This document shows positions 42,196 to 50,948 of a stretch of 64,000 nucleotides of DNA, piece by piece. The notes beneath the pieces were generated by a model that was not told the DNA's origin, made no database searches, and was given only the letters and a program-made list of their open reading frames with translations. The position numbers and the translations under genes are program-made. The stretch is taken from the NCBI RefSeq assembly GCF_003864255.1, contig NZ_QWEZ01000001.1, positions 1,922,001 to 1,986,000 on the forward strand, read 5' to 3'. The stretch comes from Aestuariirhabdus litorea. Lineage in GTDB: Bacteria > Pseudomonadota > Gammaproteobacteria > Pseudomonadales > Aestuariirhabdaceae. How positions within the stretch are numbered: the stretch's first letter is position 1; every line of letters starts with the position of its first letter.

Positions 42196-43815
42196 ATGAA
42201 CAACAGCCATTTCGACTACATCATCGTCGGTGCCGGTTCCGCCGGCAGTGTCCTCGCCAACCGCCTCTCGGCCAACCCTGCCAACCGGGTCTGCCTGCTG
42301 GAGGCCGGCCCCGCTGATGATTCGGTGTTGGTTCGCTGCCCGATGGGGGTAGTCGCCCTGATGCAGAGCAAGGCGCGCAACTGGCTCTTTAACAGCGTAC
42401 CCCAACCCAGCCAACACCAGCGCGAGATCTTCTGCCCGCGGGGGAAGACACTGGGGGGCAGCAGCGCGGTCAACGCCATGCTCTATATCCGCGGACACCG
42501 CTCCGACTATGACCACTGGGCCGCTCTCGGTAATGAGGGCTGGAGCTTTGATGAGGTGCTGCCCTACTTCAAGGCTACCCAGAACCAGGAGCGGGGCGAG
42601 AGCGAGTACCACGGCGTAGGCGGCGGCCTCAATGTCGCCGACAGCCGCTCCAACCACCCCATTGGGCCGTGTTTTATCGAAGCCGGAAAACAGGCAGGCT
42701 ACCCCGTTACCGATGATTTCAACGGCGCCCAACAGGAGGGTGTGGGTGCCTACCAGGCCACCCAGATCAACGGCGAACGCTGCAGCGCGGCACGGGGCTT
42801 CCTGCACCCGGTGCTGGAGCGCCCCAACCTGACCCTTTTTACCGAAGCCCGGGTCCAGCGATTGTTGTTTGAGGGCAAGCGTGCCAGTGGGATCGAGGTG
42901 CGCATCAAGGGCAAACTGGAGCGTCTCAGCGCCAGCAAGGAGGTGATCCTAAGTGGCGGCAGCTTCAACTCCCCGCAGCTGTTAATGCTGTCCGGAATCG
43001 GGCCTGCTGAGGAGCTGGCCAGGCATCAAATCGAGCCCGTGCAGGTACTGCCCGGCGTCGGCCAGAACCTGCAGGAGCACGTCGATATCGTCTCGGTGGT
43101 CAAAAGCCGCCACTCGGGCCCCTTCAGCCTGCACCCCTCCTCCTGGTGGTACGCCTCCCGTGAGCTGTGGCGCTACATCACCCAGAGGCGCGGCTTTTTC
43201 AGCACCACCTTCGTGGAGAGCGGGGGCTTTATCAAATCGAGCCCCGACAAGGAGGTGCCGGACCTGCAGCTGCAGTTTATCCCCATGGCGATGGACGACC
43301 ACGGTCGTAACCTCAGCTTCCTTTTCGTGCGCGGACTGTCACTGCACAACTGCCTGCTGCGCCCGCAAAGCCGGGGCAGCGTGACCCTCAACAGCCGCGA
43401 CCCCGAGGCCGATCCCCGCATCGACCTCAATATGCTCAGCCACCCGGAGGATATGTCCACCATGATTCGGGCGGTGCGCATCAGCCGCGAGCTGCTGCGC
43501 CAGCCCGCCCTCAAGCGCTGGAACGATGAGGAGGTGTTCCCCCGTGCCGATCAGGAGGGGGACGAGGAGATTGCCGAGTTCCTTCGTGAGAAAGCCAACC
43601 ACGTCTACCATCCGGTCGGGACCTGCAAGATGGGCCAGGACGAGATGGCGGTGGTGGACAGCCGCCTGCGGGTACATGGGGTCACCGGGCTGCGGGTGGT
43701 CGACGCCTCCATCATGCCCACCCTGATTGGCGGGAACACCAACGCTCCCACCATCATGATCGGTGCCAAGGCGGCGGATATGATCCTCGCGGACAACGCC
43801 CGGGCGGCGGAGTGA
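42196..43815 (+). CDS. GMC-family FAD oxidoreductase (choline/alcohol dehydrogenase-like)
   Basis: A 539-residue flavoprotein. [18 protein letters not shown] is the N-terminal FAD-binding loop, [20 protein letters not shown] the GMC signature 1, [18 protein letters not shown] signature 2, and [13 protein letters not shown] carries the catalytic His. It oxidises an alcohol such as choline or a medium-chain alkanol (AlkJ-like); the substrate is not specified. The neighbouring AraC regulator with a lipid-type sensor domain fits a role in alcohol use. Confidence 0.92.
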   Translation: MNNSHFDYIIVGAGSAGSVLANRLSANPANRVCLLEAGPADDSVLVRCPMGVVALMQSKARNWLFNSVPQPSQHQREIFCPRGKTLGGSSAVNAMLYIRGHRSDYDHWAALGNEGWSFDEVLPYFKATQNQERGESEYHGVGGGLNVADSRSNHPIGPCFIEAGKQAGYPVTDDFNGAQQEGVGAYQATQINGERCSAARGFLHPVLERPNLTLFTEARVQRLLFEGKRASGIEVRIKGKLERLSASKEVILSGGSFNSPQLLMLSGIGPAEELARHQIEPVQVLPGVGQNLQEHVDIVSVVKSRHSGPFSLHPSSWWYASRELWRYITQRRGFFSTTFVESGGFIKSSPDKEVPDLQLQFIPMAMDDHGRNLSFLFVRGLSLHNCLLRPQSRGSVTLNSRDPEADPRIDLNMLSHPEDMSTMIRAVRISRELLRQPALKRWNDEEVFPRADQEGDEEIAEFLREKANHVYHPVGTCKMGQDEMAVVDSRLRVHGVTGLRVVDASIMPTLIGGNTNAPTIMIGAKAADMILADNARAAE

Positions 43816-43829
43816 GCAGGCTCCCCTGA

Positions 43830-45542
43830 TTAGCAGCCTTCAAGGCTGCGCAGGCGGTTGAGGGCTGCCGCGAGTTCCTGCAGCCGCGGCATCGCCAGCA
43901 CCCCCTGCACAAAGGGGGTCAGGGGATCGAGTCCATCGCTCTCGGTGCGCTCGAGCAGCTCCCTGAGCTGCTCTACCAGGCCGGGACCCGCCTCCGCCAT
44001 CGTCCCTTGAGTCGCTGCGGCGTAGGCCTGCAGCAGGTAGCCGATGCTCAGCAACTGCCCCTCGTCCACCAGCTGCTCCACCCGGGCGAGGTCGACCTCC
44101 TCGCTGCCCAACCGCAACAGGCGGGTACCAAAGGCCCGCACCTTCTCCCGCCGGACAAGGGACGGCGCTCGCAGGGGCCGCACCCGTGCGGCCGCCGCGC
44201 CAATGGGGGGACGCTCGACGCTGCAGCGAAGGGTATCGGGATCGGCCAGCGCCTGCGCCCGCGCGCTCAAGTCCCGGGGGCTGTAATGGTCCATCATGAT
44301 TACCCGCCCGGCGGCGGCAAAGAAGTCACCACTGCCCCCCATTACCAGCACCACCGATACCCCCTCAGCGGCCAGCGCCGCCACCCGCTGCACCAGGGGG
44401 GTGATCGGCTCGCAGGCATCGCTCACCAGCGCCTGCATGCGGCGGTCGCGGATCATGAAGTTGGTGGCACAGGTATCCTCATCGAGCAGCAGGCAGCGGC
44501 AGCCGGTGGCCAGCGCCTCAATCAGGTTGGCGGCCTGGGAGGTGCTGCCGCTGGCATTATCGCTATCGAAGCAGTGGGTGGAGCGCCCCCCCGGCAGCTC
44601 GCCGATAAAGGGGCTGATATCCACCTGCCGCACCGAACGGCCATCTTCGGCGCGGATCTTGACGGCGCTGGGATCGGTGACCACCCGCTCGCGCCCATCG
44701 CCGGGGATATGGTCGTAAACCCCTCGCTCCAGGGCATGAAGCAGGGTCGACTTGCCGTGGAATCCCCCCCCCACGATCAAACTGACCCCGGTGACGATCC
44801 CCAGCCCCCGGATCGGGCTGCCGTCCCTCAGCTCCAGCTCCACAGCCAGGCTATCGGGGGACCGCCAGGGCACGGCCCCCTCCAGGGGTCGATCATCGAT
44901 GCCGCTGGCGCGGGGCAGGATCGCGCCGTCAGCGATAAAGGCCACCAGCTGGTGTGCCTCCAGCTGCGCCCTGAGGTGCTGCTGGTCCAGCACCGAGCGC
45001 AGATGCTGCTCCAGCGCCGGCAGGTAGGTATCCAGCGGCAGCAGGCTCGCGGCCACCAGCTGCACCAGCTCCTCCAGCAGGCGCAGGGCCTGGCGCGCCG
45101 CCACCCGGCGCCCATTGGCCGGCAGCCCCAGCTGGCAGCGCACCTCCAGCTGTTGGGGGTGCGCCAGCACCGCATTGCGCCGCAACACCTGCTGGCCGTA
45201 GCGGGCCATGCGAATCTCGCCGCTGTTGCCGGAACCCCGCACCTGCCCCCGATGGTGCTGCATCGCGCTCGACAGCCGGCGGCCGAAAAAGTCCTCCAGC
45301 GCCACCCGCTGGGCGGCGCTGTGCTGCAGGGCAGCGGGCAGCGGCAGCGACTCGCGACCAATCCTCAGGCTGCAGCGGCTGGGATCGGCAAAAGGATCCC
45401 CCTGAACGTGATCGATACTCAGCTCAAAACCGGGCAGGGTATAGCGGCCTTCGACCGCCTTGTAGGCCTTGTAGCCGGCACCATCAATCGCCAGCAGGCG
45501 GCGCTGCAGCTGTTCATAGGGGGCGGGGGTCGACTCGGGCAT
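43830..45542 (-). CDS. ABC-class ATPase (PF09818 family)
   Basis: A 570-residue soluble protein of the ABC_ATPase family (PF09818), which is not a transporter. An N-terminal domain (about 1-240, with GYKAYKAVEGRY) precedes the ATPase core: Walker A-like VGGGFHGKSTLLHALERGVY, signature region FDSDNASGSTSQAANLIEAL, Walker B LLLDEDTCATNFMIRDRRM and VSVVLVMGGSGDFF. The trypanosome relative MRB1590 takes part in RNA editing; the bacterial role is unknown. The ATG at 45542 has an AGGAG site. Divergent from the M14-type gene at 45679. Confidence 0.88.
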   Translation of the reverse strand: MPESTPAPYEQLQRRLLAIDGAGYKAYKAVEGRYTLPGFELSIDHVQGDPFADPSRCSLRIGRESLPLPAALQHSAAQRVALEDFFGRRLSSAMQHHRGQVRGSGNSGEIRMARYGQQVLRRNAVLAHPQQLEVRCQLGLPANGRRVAARQALRLLEELVQLVAASLLPLDTYLPALEQHLRSVLDQQHLRAQLEAHQLVAFIADGAILPRASGIDDRPLEGAVPWRSPDSLAVELELRDGSPIRGLGIVTGVSLIVGGGFHGKSTLLHALERGVYDHIPGDGRERVVTDPSAVKIRAEDGRSVRQVDISPFIGELPGGRSTHCFDSDNASGSTSQAANLIEALATGCRCLLLDEDTCATNFMIRDRRMQALVSDACEPITPLVQRVAALAAEGVSVVLVMGGSGDFFAAAGRVIMMDHYSPRDLSARAQALADPDTLRCSVERPPIGAAAARVRPLRAPSLVRREKVRAFGTRLLRLGSEEVDLARVEQLVDEGQLLSIGYLLQAYAAATQGTMAEAGPGLVEQLRELLERTESDGLDPLTPFVQGVLAMPRLQELAAALNRLRSLEGC

Positions 45543-45678
45543 CGGGAGCTCCTGCAGTTAATTTCCGTATTTGGGCAGCAAACCTCCCTAAAGGCGGCAT
45601 CCGCCAGTGGTCCCTCTGCCCTGCTCACGCACCCTGTATTATAGTGGCCTGTCCTAGCCTGACGACCGGAGCCCGGCC

Positions 45679-46815
45679 ATGAGTAAGACCATCAACCTGA
45701 TTCCCCTGCTCTCCCCTTCACTGGGAAGCGAGCGATCGCTCAAAGTGATCCGCTGGAGCGGGGGCGACGGTCCGGTCACCTACCTGCAGGCGGCGCTTCA
45801 CGCCGACGAGTGGGGGGGCATCCACTGCCTGCACTACCTCGAGGCGCTGCTCGATAGCGCGCTGGAGCGGGGCGAACTGCTGGGAACGGTGATCATGGTG
45901 CCCGTCGCCAACCCCATCGGCCTCGGCCAGCACCTTAACGGCTACACCGTCGGCCGCTTCGACTTCGATTACAGCGGTAACTTCAATCGCAATTTCCCGC
46001 GCCTGGCCCCGCTGGCGATCCCCCTGCTGGAGGCGAGGCTGGGCAGCGACGCCGAGCAGAACAACCGCCTGGTGCGGGAGACCCTGCGCGAGTGCCTTAA
46101 CGACCTCAGCCCGCAACTGGAGGCGGAGGTGCTCAAGCAGCGGCTGCTGGAGCTGTCGCTGGAGGCCGATATCGTGCTCGACCTGCACTGCGACAGCGAG
46201 GCCACCCTGCACCTCTACGCCAACCGCCGCCACCAGCACACCGCTGCCGAGCTGGCCGCCTTCGTGGGGGCCCCGGTGCTGCTGCTGGAGGAGTCCACCG
46301 AGGGGGCCCCCTTTGACGACGCCAACGCCGCTCCCTGGTGGCAACTGCAGGAGCAGTTTCCGCAGCACGCGATCCGCAACGGCTGCTTCGCCTGCACCCT
46401 GGAGCTGCGGGGCCGCACCGATATAGAGGCCCACCTCGCCCGCCAGGATGCCGAGGGGGTGTTCCGCTTCCTGCAGCAGCAGGGGGTGATCGCGGGCACG
46501 CCGGAGCGCCCACAGCGCCTCACCGAAGGCACGCCGCTGGATGGGCTGGACGCGGTCAAGGCGCCGCTGGCCGGACTGGTGGAGTACTGCAAGGAGGTAG
46601 GGGACCTGATCGAGGCGGGAGAACGAGTCGCCTGGATCATCAACCCCTACGCCGACCACCACGATAACCAGAGGGTACCGGTATACGCCAAGACCGGGGG
46701 CCTGTTGTTCGCCCGCCGTCGCGACAAGATGACCCGCCCCGGGCACACCCTGGCCAAGATCGCCGGAGACCACTCGCTGGCCTTCCGCAAGGGGGGCAAA
46801 CTGCTGGAATACTAA
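45679..46815 (+). CDS. Succinylglutamate desuccinylase/aspartoacylase-family zinc hydrolase
   Basis: A 378-residue M14-like metallohydrolase. YLQAALHADEWGGIHCLHYL supplies the first zinc ligands (HADE), NFNRNFPRL is the substrate-carboxylate motif, and IVLDLHCDSEATLHLY gives the third zinc His. The C-terminal domain (about residues 290-378) is a beta-rich lid with AGLVEYCKEVGDLIEAGERV. It should deacylate a small amino-acid-like molecule; astE itself is only one option as no ast operon is present. Confidence 0.86.
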   Translation: MSKTINLIPLLSPSLGSERSLKVIRWSGGDGPVTYLQAALHADEWGGIHCLHYLEALLDSALERGELLGTVIMVPVANPIGLGQHLNGYTVGRFDFDYSGNFNRNFPRLAPLAIPLLEARLGSDAEQNNRLVRETLRECLNDLSPQLEAEVLKQRLLELSLEADIVLDLHCDSEATLHLYANRRHQHTAAELAAFVGAPVLLLEESTEGAPFDDANAAPWWQLQEQFPQHAIRNGCFACTLELRGRTDIEAHLARQDAEGVFRFLQQQGVIAGTPERPQRLTEGTPLDGLDAVKAPLAGLVEYCKEVGDLIEAGERVAWIINPYADHHDNQRVPVYAKTGGLLFARRRDKMTRPGHTLAKIAGDHSLAFRKGGKLLEY

Positions 46816-47085
46816 GGAGCCTGCGAACAAGTCCCTGCGGCTTCTGCAAGCGCCTGAAACGGCCAGATTCAAGGCGCAGACTGCCGCTAATGGCCGTAGC
46901 CCTTAGCAAAGGCTGCAACACAGAAGCTGGCGGTTTCAGGCCCTGCCCTGCGGGGCTTTCAGCTTGGTCCGCACTCTGCGTTGTGACTTTTTGCAAGGTC
47001 TGGACATTGCTGCAAAGCCACGCCTTGATTGCAAACCAAGCTGAAAGCCAGAAGTTCGCAAGGACTTATTTGCAGGCTCCCTGAG
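46816..47085. mobile_element. MITE-like element with inverted ends, containing dispersed repeat copy 2
   Basis: The two ends are complementary over about 32 bases: GGAGCCTGCGAACAAGTCC at the left matches, inverted, GGACTTATTTGCAGGCTCC at the right, with a few mismatches. A second perfect 14-base inverted pair lies inside (GCTTTCAGCTTGGT at 46955 and its complement at 47035). There is no open frame of note. Size and structure suit a non-autonomous transposable element. I see no clear target-site duplication. Confidence 0.55.
46819..46941 (+). repeat. Dispersed repeat, copy 2
   Basis: 123 bases matching the reverse complement of 31218-31338, about 85-90 percent by eye. Forms the left half of the 46816-47085 element. 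Confidence 0.88.
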
Positions 47086-47093
47086 AACGATTC

Positions 47094-47107
47094 TTGATAA
47101 GAATCAT
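47094..47107 (+). promoter_or_regulatory. FNR/ANR/DNR-like box upstream of hemerythrin operon
   Basis: TTGATAAGAATCAT fits the FNR consensus TTGATNNNNATCAA except the last base. It is centred in a longer palindrome, GATTCTT-GAT-AAGAATC, and lies 55 bases before the hemerythrin start. It predicts oxygen- or nitric-oxide-responsive control. Confidence 0.65.
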
Positions 47108-47161
47108 GTTCCCCCCGCCTGCAGGGGGGCACAATGGTCCCCTGGATCACAGGAGAGACCC

Positions 47162-47593
47162 ATGCCCCTCATCACCGACCACATGAGCGCCGACCACCGG
47201 CGCTGCGACGCGTTGTTCAGCAGCGCCGAAAACCACGCCGATGCCGGCCGCTGGGCCGAGGCCCAGACCGCCTGGCAAGGGTTCAGCGAGGCGCTGGAGG
47301 CCCACCTGGGAATGGAGGAGCAGGTGCTGTTCCCCGCCTTCGAGGCCGCCACCGGCATGAGCGCCGGGCCCACCGCCGTGATGCGCATGGAGCACCAGCA
47401 GATGCGGGCCCTGCTGGCGGAGGTGGCCGCGGCCGCCGCAAACCACTCCCGCGCCGACTTCCTGAGCAGCTGCGAAACCCTGATGGTGATGATGCAGCAG
47501 CACAATATGAAGGAGGAGCAGATCCTCTACCCCATGGCCGATCGCTCCCTGCCGGATGCCGCCACTACCCTGCAGCAAATGCGCTCCGCCTGA
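47162..47593 (+). CDS. Hemerythrin-like domain protein
   Basis: A 143-residue four-helix protein with the hemerythrin iron ligands in order: HMSADHRRCD near residue 10, EAHLGMEEQVLFPAFE near 50-65, RMEHQQMRAL near 80, and QQHNMKEEQILYPMAD near 115. Such single-domain proteins bind a di-iron site and are often linked to nitric oxide or oxygen stress. The ATG at 47162 follows GGAGAG. It heads a three-gene operon with the DUF2249 and membrane protein genes. Confidence 0.9.
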   Translation: MPLITDHMSADHRRCDALFSSAENHADAGRWAEAQTAWQGFSEALEAHLGMEEQVLFPAFEAATGMSAGPTAVMRMEHQQMRALLAEVAAAAANHSRADFLSSCETLMVMMQQHNMKEEQILYPMADRSLPDAATTLQQMRSA

Positions 47594-47601
47594 GTCGCCC
47601 C

Positions 47602-47910
47602 ATGGCCGCCATCGAGCTCGATCTCAGCGAACTGGAACCGCCACAGCCCTGGGAACAGGTGGTCGAACAACTACCGCGCCTCAACCAGGGCGACTGGCTG
47701 CAGCTTTGGCATCATCGCGATCCCATCCCCCTGTGGGGCCTGCTCGACCGGCTACAGCTCCAGTACCGCTGCCTGGCGCGGGAGACGCTCTCTCCCGCGC
47801 TCGCGGCCACATTGGGGAATCCCCCGTCGCGGGCCCGCTACTGGGTCCTGGTGTGGAACCCCGCTGACCCCGTGGTCGCAGAACAGTGCCTGGCGCTGCT
47901 GAGCCGATGA
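47602..47910 (+). CDS. DUF2249 domain protein
   Basis: A 102-residue protein with the DUF2249 fold: LDLSELEPPQPWEQVVEQL, then GDWLQLWHHRDPIPLW, and a strand pair ending YWVLVWNP. The domain is uncharacterised but commonly sits with hemerythrin proteins in denitrification gene clusters. It starts eight bases after the hemerythrin stop and overlaps the next gene by four bases, so translation is coupled. The ribosome site is weak. Confidence 0.85.
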   Translation: MAAIELDLSELEPPQPWEQVVEQLPRLNQGDWLQLWHHRDPIPLWGLLDRLQLQYRCLARETLSPALAATLGNPPSRARYWVLVWNPADPVVAEQCLALLSR

Positions 47911-49250
47911 ACAGCGCGGGTCTCAACTTCAGCCATATCCCCCCGCTGTCGGTCCCCTTCCGCTTTTTTATCAGCGCCAGCCTGTTTGGCCTGCTGGCGG
48001 GGGGGCTCCTGTTGCTGGCCCCCTTTCCCACGGCCGCCGAGGGAGGGCTGGCGAATCGCTGGCATCCGGCGCTGCTGGGGGTGACCCACCTGCTGGTGCT
48101 GGGGGTGATCCTGATGGTGATGTTTGGCGCCCTCTTCCAGATCCTGCCGGTGGTGGGGGCCCCCTCCGTTACCCGCCCCGCCGCGCGGGCGGCCCTGATC
48201 CATCCCCTGCTCTGCCTGGGTACACTGGCCCTGGGCGGTGGCTTTATGCTGCTGGATACGGAGGCGGGGCGCTGGGGGTTGCGGGCCGCCCTGCTCCTGC
48301 TACCGGCGGCCCTGCTGCTGGGGATGGCCAGTTACCTGCCACCGGTGCTGGCGGCACTGCGTCACAACGCCACCCTGCGCCAGGCCAGCTGGGCATTGCT
48401 GGCGCTGGCCGTTACCCTGCTACTGGGGGTATGGCAGCTGCTGGGGTGGAACCTGCCGGGCCGCTTTCCCCTCAACCGGGGGCTGACCAACCTGCACGCC
48501 CTCTGGGGCAGCCTCGGCTGGTGCCTGTTGTTGATCGGTGCCGTCGCCTACCAGGTGGTGCCCATGTTCCACACCACCCCGGCGGTGCCCGCCCCGGTAC
48601 AGCGCTTCAGTGCCCCACTGCTAGTACTCCTGCTGGCGGGACTTAGTCTCAGCCAGGTCTGGCCGGCGTTGAAAGGGCTGTTCGAGGGGCTGCTTTCACT
48701 CTATACCCTGGCGCTTGCCCTCGGCCTGCTGTGGAACCTCTCGCGTCGCAAGCGCCGCGTGGCGGATGCCACCCTGCGGGCCTGGCAGCTGGCCGCCACC
48801 AGCCTGCTGCTGACGGTCCCCCTTTACTGGCTTGGCAAGGCCGGCTGGGTATCCCCGAGCCTGGCCTTTGCCCTGCTGCTGTACGGCGCCATTCTCAGTG
48901 TGGTGGTGGGTATGCTGCTGAAGATCAGCGCCTTCCTGCTCTACCTGCACCTGCAGCAGCGCTGCGGCGACTGTTTCGAGGCCTTTGGCCAGTTGCCGAA
49001 GATGCATGAACTGGTGACACCACAGCAGGGGAGCCGCCTCTTGCAACTTCACCTGCTGGCCCTGTTACTGGTGCTGGGAGCGGTGGCCGGTGGATTGCCA
49101 GCGGCGTTGGTGGGGATCGCCCTGTGCGCCGAGTTTGGCTACCTGCTGGGATTGCAATACCGGGCGCTGCGGCGCTACCGGCAGGCGTGCCGGCGCATCG
49201 ACCCGTTGCTGGCCCGGACCCCGACAATGCCCACCGGGTTCACAGGCTAA
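47907..49250 (+). CDS. Polytopic membrane protein of the hemerythrin/DUF2249 operon
   Basis: A 447-residue protein with about twelve membrane helices. Several conserved-looking histidines lie in helices: NRWHPALLGVTHLLVLG, NLHALWGSLGW and VAYQVVPMFHTTPAV. This pattern recalls NnrS-like or haem-copper-oxidase-like proteins seen in nitric oxide gene clusters, though I cannot assign the family. A cytoplasmic-looking loop HLQQRCGDCFEAFGQLPKMH carries a CxxC. The start at 47907 overlaps the DUF2249 stop (ATGA). Confidence 0.8.
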   Translation: MNSAGLNFSHIPPLSVPFRFFISASLFGLLAGGLLLLAPFPTAAEGGLANRWHPALLGVTHLLVLGVILMVMFGALFQILPVVGAPSVTRPAARAALIHPLLCLGTLALGGGFMLLDTEAGRWGLRAALLLLPAALLLGMASYLPPVLAALRHNATLRQASWALLALAVTLLLGVWQLLGWNLPGRFPLNRGLTNLHALWGSLGWCLLLIGAVAYQVVPMFHTTPAVPAPVQRFSAPLLVLLLAGLSLSQVWPALKGLFEGLLSLYTLALALGLLWNLSRRKRRVADATLRAWQLAATSLLLTVPLYWLGKAGWVSPSLAFALLLYGAILSVVVGMLLKISAFLLYLHLQQRCGDCFEAFGQLPKMHELVTPQQGSRLLQLHLLALLLVLGAVAGGLPAALVGIALCAEFGYLLGLQYRALRRYRQACRRIDPLLARTPTMPTGFTG

Positions 49251-49572
49251 GGGGGTTGAAGCTGCGGGCCGCTGTGCAATACATCCGCTGCTTGCGCTGG
49301 TCGTCGAGGTTGTAGGGATACTGAGTGTTTTCCACCTTATCCCCATACTCCTGGCAACGTTGGCGGAATCGCTGTTTGGCCTCGACTCGGCAGCGCCGGT
49401 ATTCGATGCTGCCGCGGCGGTAGTTGTAGCAGACCGAGCGTGGCACGATGCGATACTGCTCCTGCCGCCAGCGCGGCTGGGTAAGTTCGGATTCCGCCTC
49501 CGCTGAAGCGGCTGTTGTGCTCAGGAGAGCGGGCAGCAGTGCGGCCATCCCCATCCATCCCTGGATCTTCAT
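49240..49572 (-). CDS. Small exported protein of unknown function
   Basis: A 110-residue protein with a signal peptide (WMGMAALLPALLSTTAASA) and a mature part of about 88 residues rich in Arg, Tyr and Gln. It has four cysteines (SVCYNY, YRRCRVE, FRQRCQEYG, RMYCTAA), suggesting two disulfides in the periplasm. Its 3' end overlaps the convergent membrane protein gene by 11 bases. I do not recognise the family. Confidence 0.7.
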   Translation of the reverse strand: MKIQGWMGMAALLPALLSTTAASAEAESELTQPRWRQEQYRIVPRSVCYNYRRGSIEYRRCRVEAKQRFRQRCQEYGDKVENTQYPYNLDDQRKQRMYCTAARSFNPLSL

Positions 49573-49714
49573 CGGTTACTCCTCTTTTTTGGCCACCTCC
49601 CCTCTTCCCTAAGGGGATAAGCGGTGAGATTATAGACCAACCATGCAGGATGACCGGTGAGCAATCTTTCCCTTATACTGGTCTTCTGTTAACGACTGCT
49701 GCCTGGATTGCCCC

Positions 49715-50896
49715 ATGAGTCAACGTTTTGCCCGGGTTAGTGTGAGCGATATCGAGATCGGTAGCCCGCTGACCTCATCGATCTACAACGCTGCCGGCGA
49801 CCTGCTTCTGCTCAAGGGGCGCATGATCACCACCCAGCGCCAGCAGACCATTCTGCTGCAGCAGGGTTATGTGGATCGCCAGTCGGCCTCGAGCGGTACC
49901 CGCGGTGCCGCCCCTGCCAACGATGCCCAACGCCCCCTGGTCGCCAGTGGCCGCAGCCGGCGCGAACAGGATGAGGATATCTTCCTGCAACTGAGCCAGT
50001 GGCTGAACCGGCTGTTCCAGCTGTTCAACCTGTCCCAGAAGGAGCAGAAGGTCGATTTCAGTTACCAGGTCCTGCAACTGGCGCTGGAGATCCAGCTGCA
50101 GTGCCAACGGCGCCCCGATACGGTATTGGCCGCCCTGCAGATGGACCACGACAACCACTACGGCCTGATCCATGCGCTGCACTGCGCAGCCATCTGCGAG
50201 CTGATCGCCAAGGGCGAACACCTCACCCAGATGGAGCGGGTATCGATGATCGCCGGCGCTCTCACCCACGATTTCGGCATCATCGCCATGCAGGACAGCC
50301 TGCACCAGCAGGCGGAAAAGCCCAGTGATGAACAGTGGAAGAAGATTCGCCAACACCCGGAAAAAGGTGAGGCACTGTTGCGCGAGCAGGGAATCGACGA
50401 CCCCATATGGCTGGCGTTGGTGCGCTACCACCACGAGCGCCTGGATGGCAGTGGTTACCCGGACGGGGTGGGGTCCGACAAGCTCAGTGTTCCGGTCCGC
50501 ATCATGTCCATCGCCGACACCTACACCGCCATCACCCGCCCCACCGCGTTTCGCAAGGAGAGCACCGTCAACAGTGCCCTGCGGGTGCTCTACACCGAAG
50601 GCGACCAGAAACTGGACCGCAGCCTGGTGGAACGATTCATCAAGCGGGTGGGCATCTACCCCTGCGGCTCCCTGGTGCGCCTCAACAACAAGGAGGTGGC
50701 GGTGGTGGTGGAGCAGAACAAGGATATCAAACAGCCCAAGGTAATGGCCCTGATGGGCAGCAACGGCCACCCGCTACTGAAACCCCAGGCCCGCGATCTT
50801 GAAGCCGACGACCTGAAGATCGTCGGGGTTGAGCCCTACGGCAAATTCCGCAGCCTTCAGTCCTCCATGGAAACCCTCTGGGGGAACTACCTCTAA
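49715..50896 (+). CDS. HD-GYP domain c-di-GMP phosphodiesterase
   Basis: A 393-residue protein. An N-terminal DUF3391-like segment (RVSVSDIEIGSPLTSSIYN) is followed by a linker and an HD-GYP domain: LIHALHCAAI, ALTHDFGII (HD), IRQHPEKGEALL, YHHERLDGSGYPDGV (GYP) and IADTYTAITRPTAFR. The metal-binding His and Asp residues are all present; the usual Lys after HDxG is replaced by Ile. It should cleave cyclic di-GMP. Convergent with recD. Confidence 0.92.
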   Translation: MSQRFARVSVSDIEIGSPLTSSIYNAAGDLLLLKGRMITTQRQQTILLQQGYVDRQSASSGTRGAAPANDAQRPLVASGRSRREQDEDIFLQLSQWLNRLFQLFNLSQKEQKVDFSYQVLQLALEIQLQCQRRPDTVLAALQMDHDNHYGLIHALHCAAICELIAKGEHLTQMERVSMIAGALTHDFGIIAMQDSLHQQAEKPSDEQWKKIRQHPEKGEALLREQGIDDPIWLALVRYHHERLDGSGYPDGVGSDKLSVPVRIMSIADTYTAITRPTAFRKESTVNSALRVLYTEGDQKLDRSLVERFIKRVGIYPCGSLVRLNNKEVAVVVEQNKDIKQPKVMALMGSNGHPLLKPQARDLEADDLKIVGVEPYGKFRSLQSSMETLWGNYL

Positions 50897-50948
50897 TCGG
50901 TATCCGCTGAGGTCAAGCACTCCAGCCTGCGGCGGCGAGCCACTGCCC

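Noticed and set aside
47085-47112. Fur box instead of FNR box
   Set aside because: The palindrome has some similarity to a Fur site, but TTGAT-N4-ATCA fits FNR better and suits the hemerythrin context.
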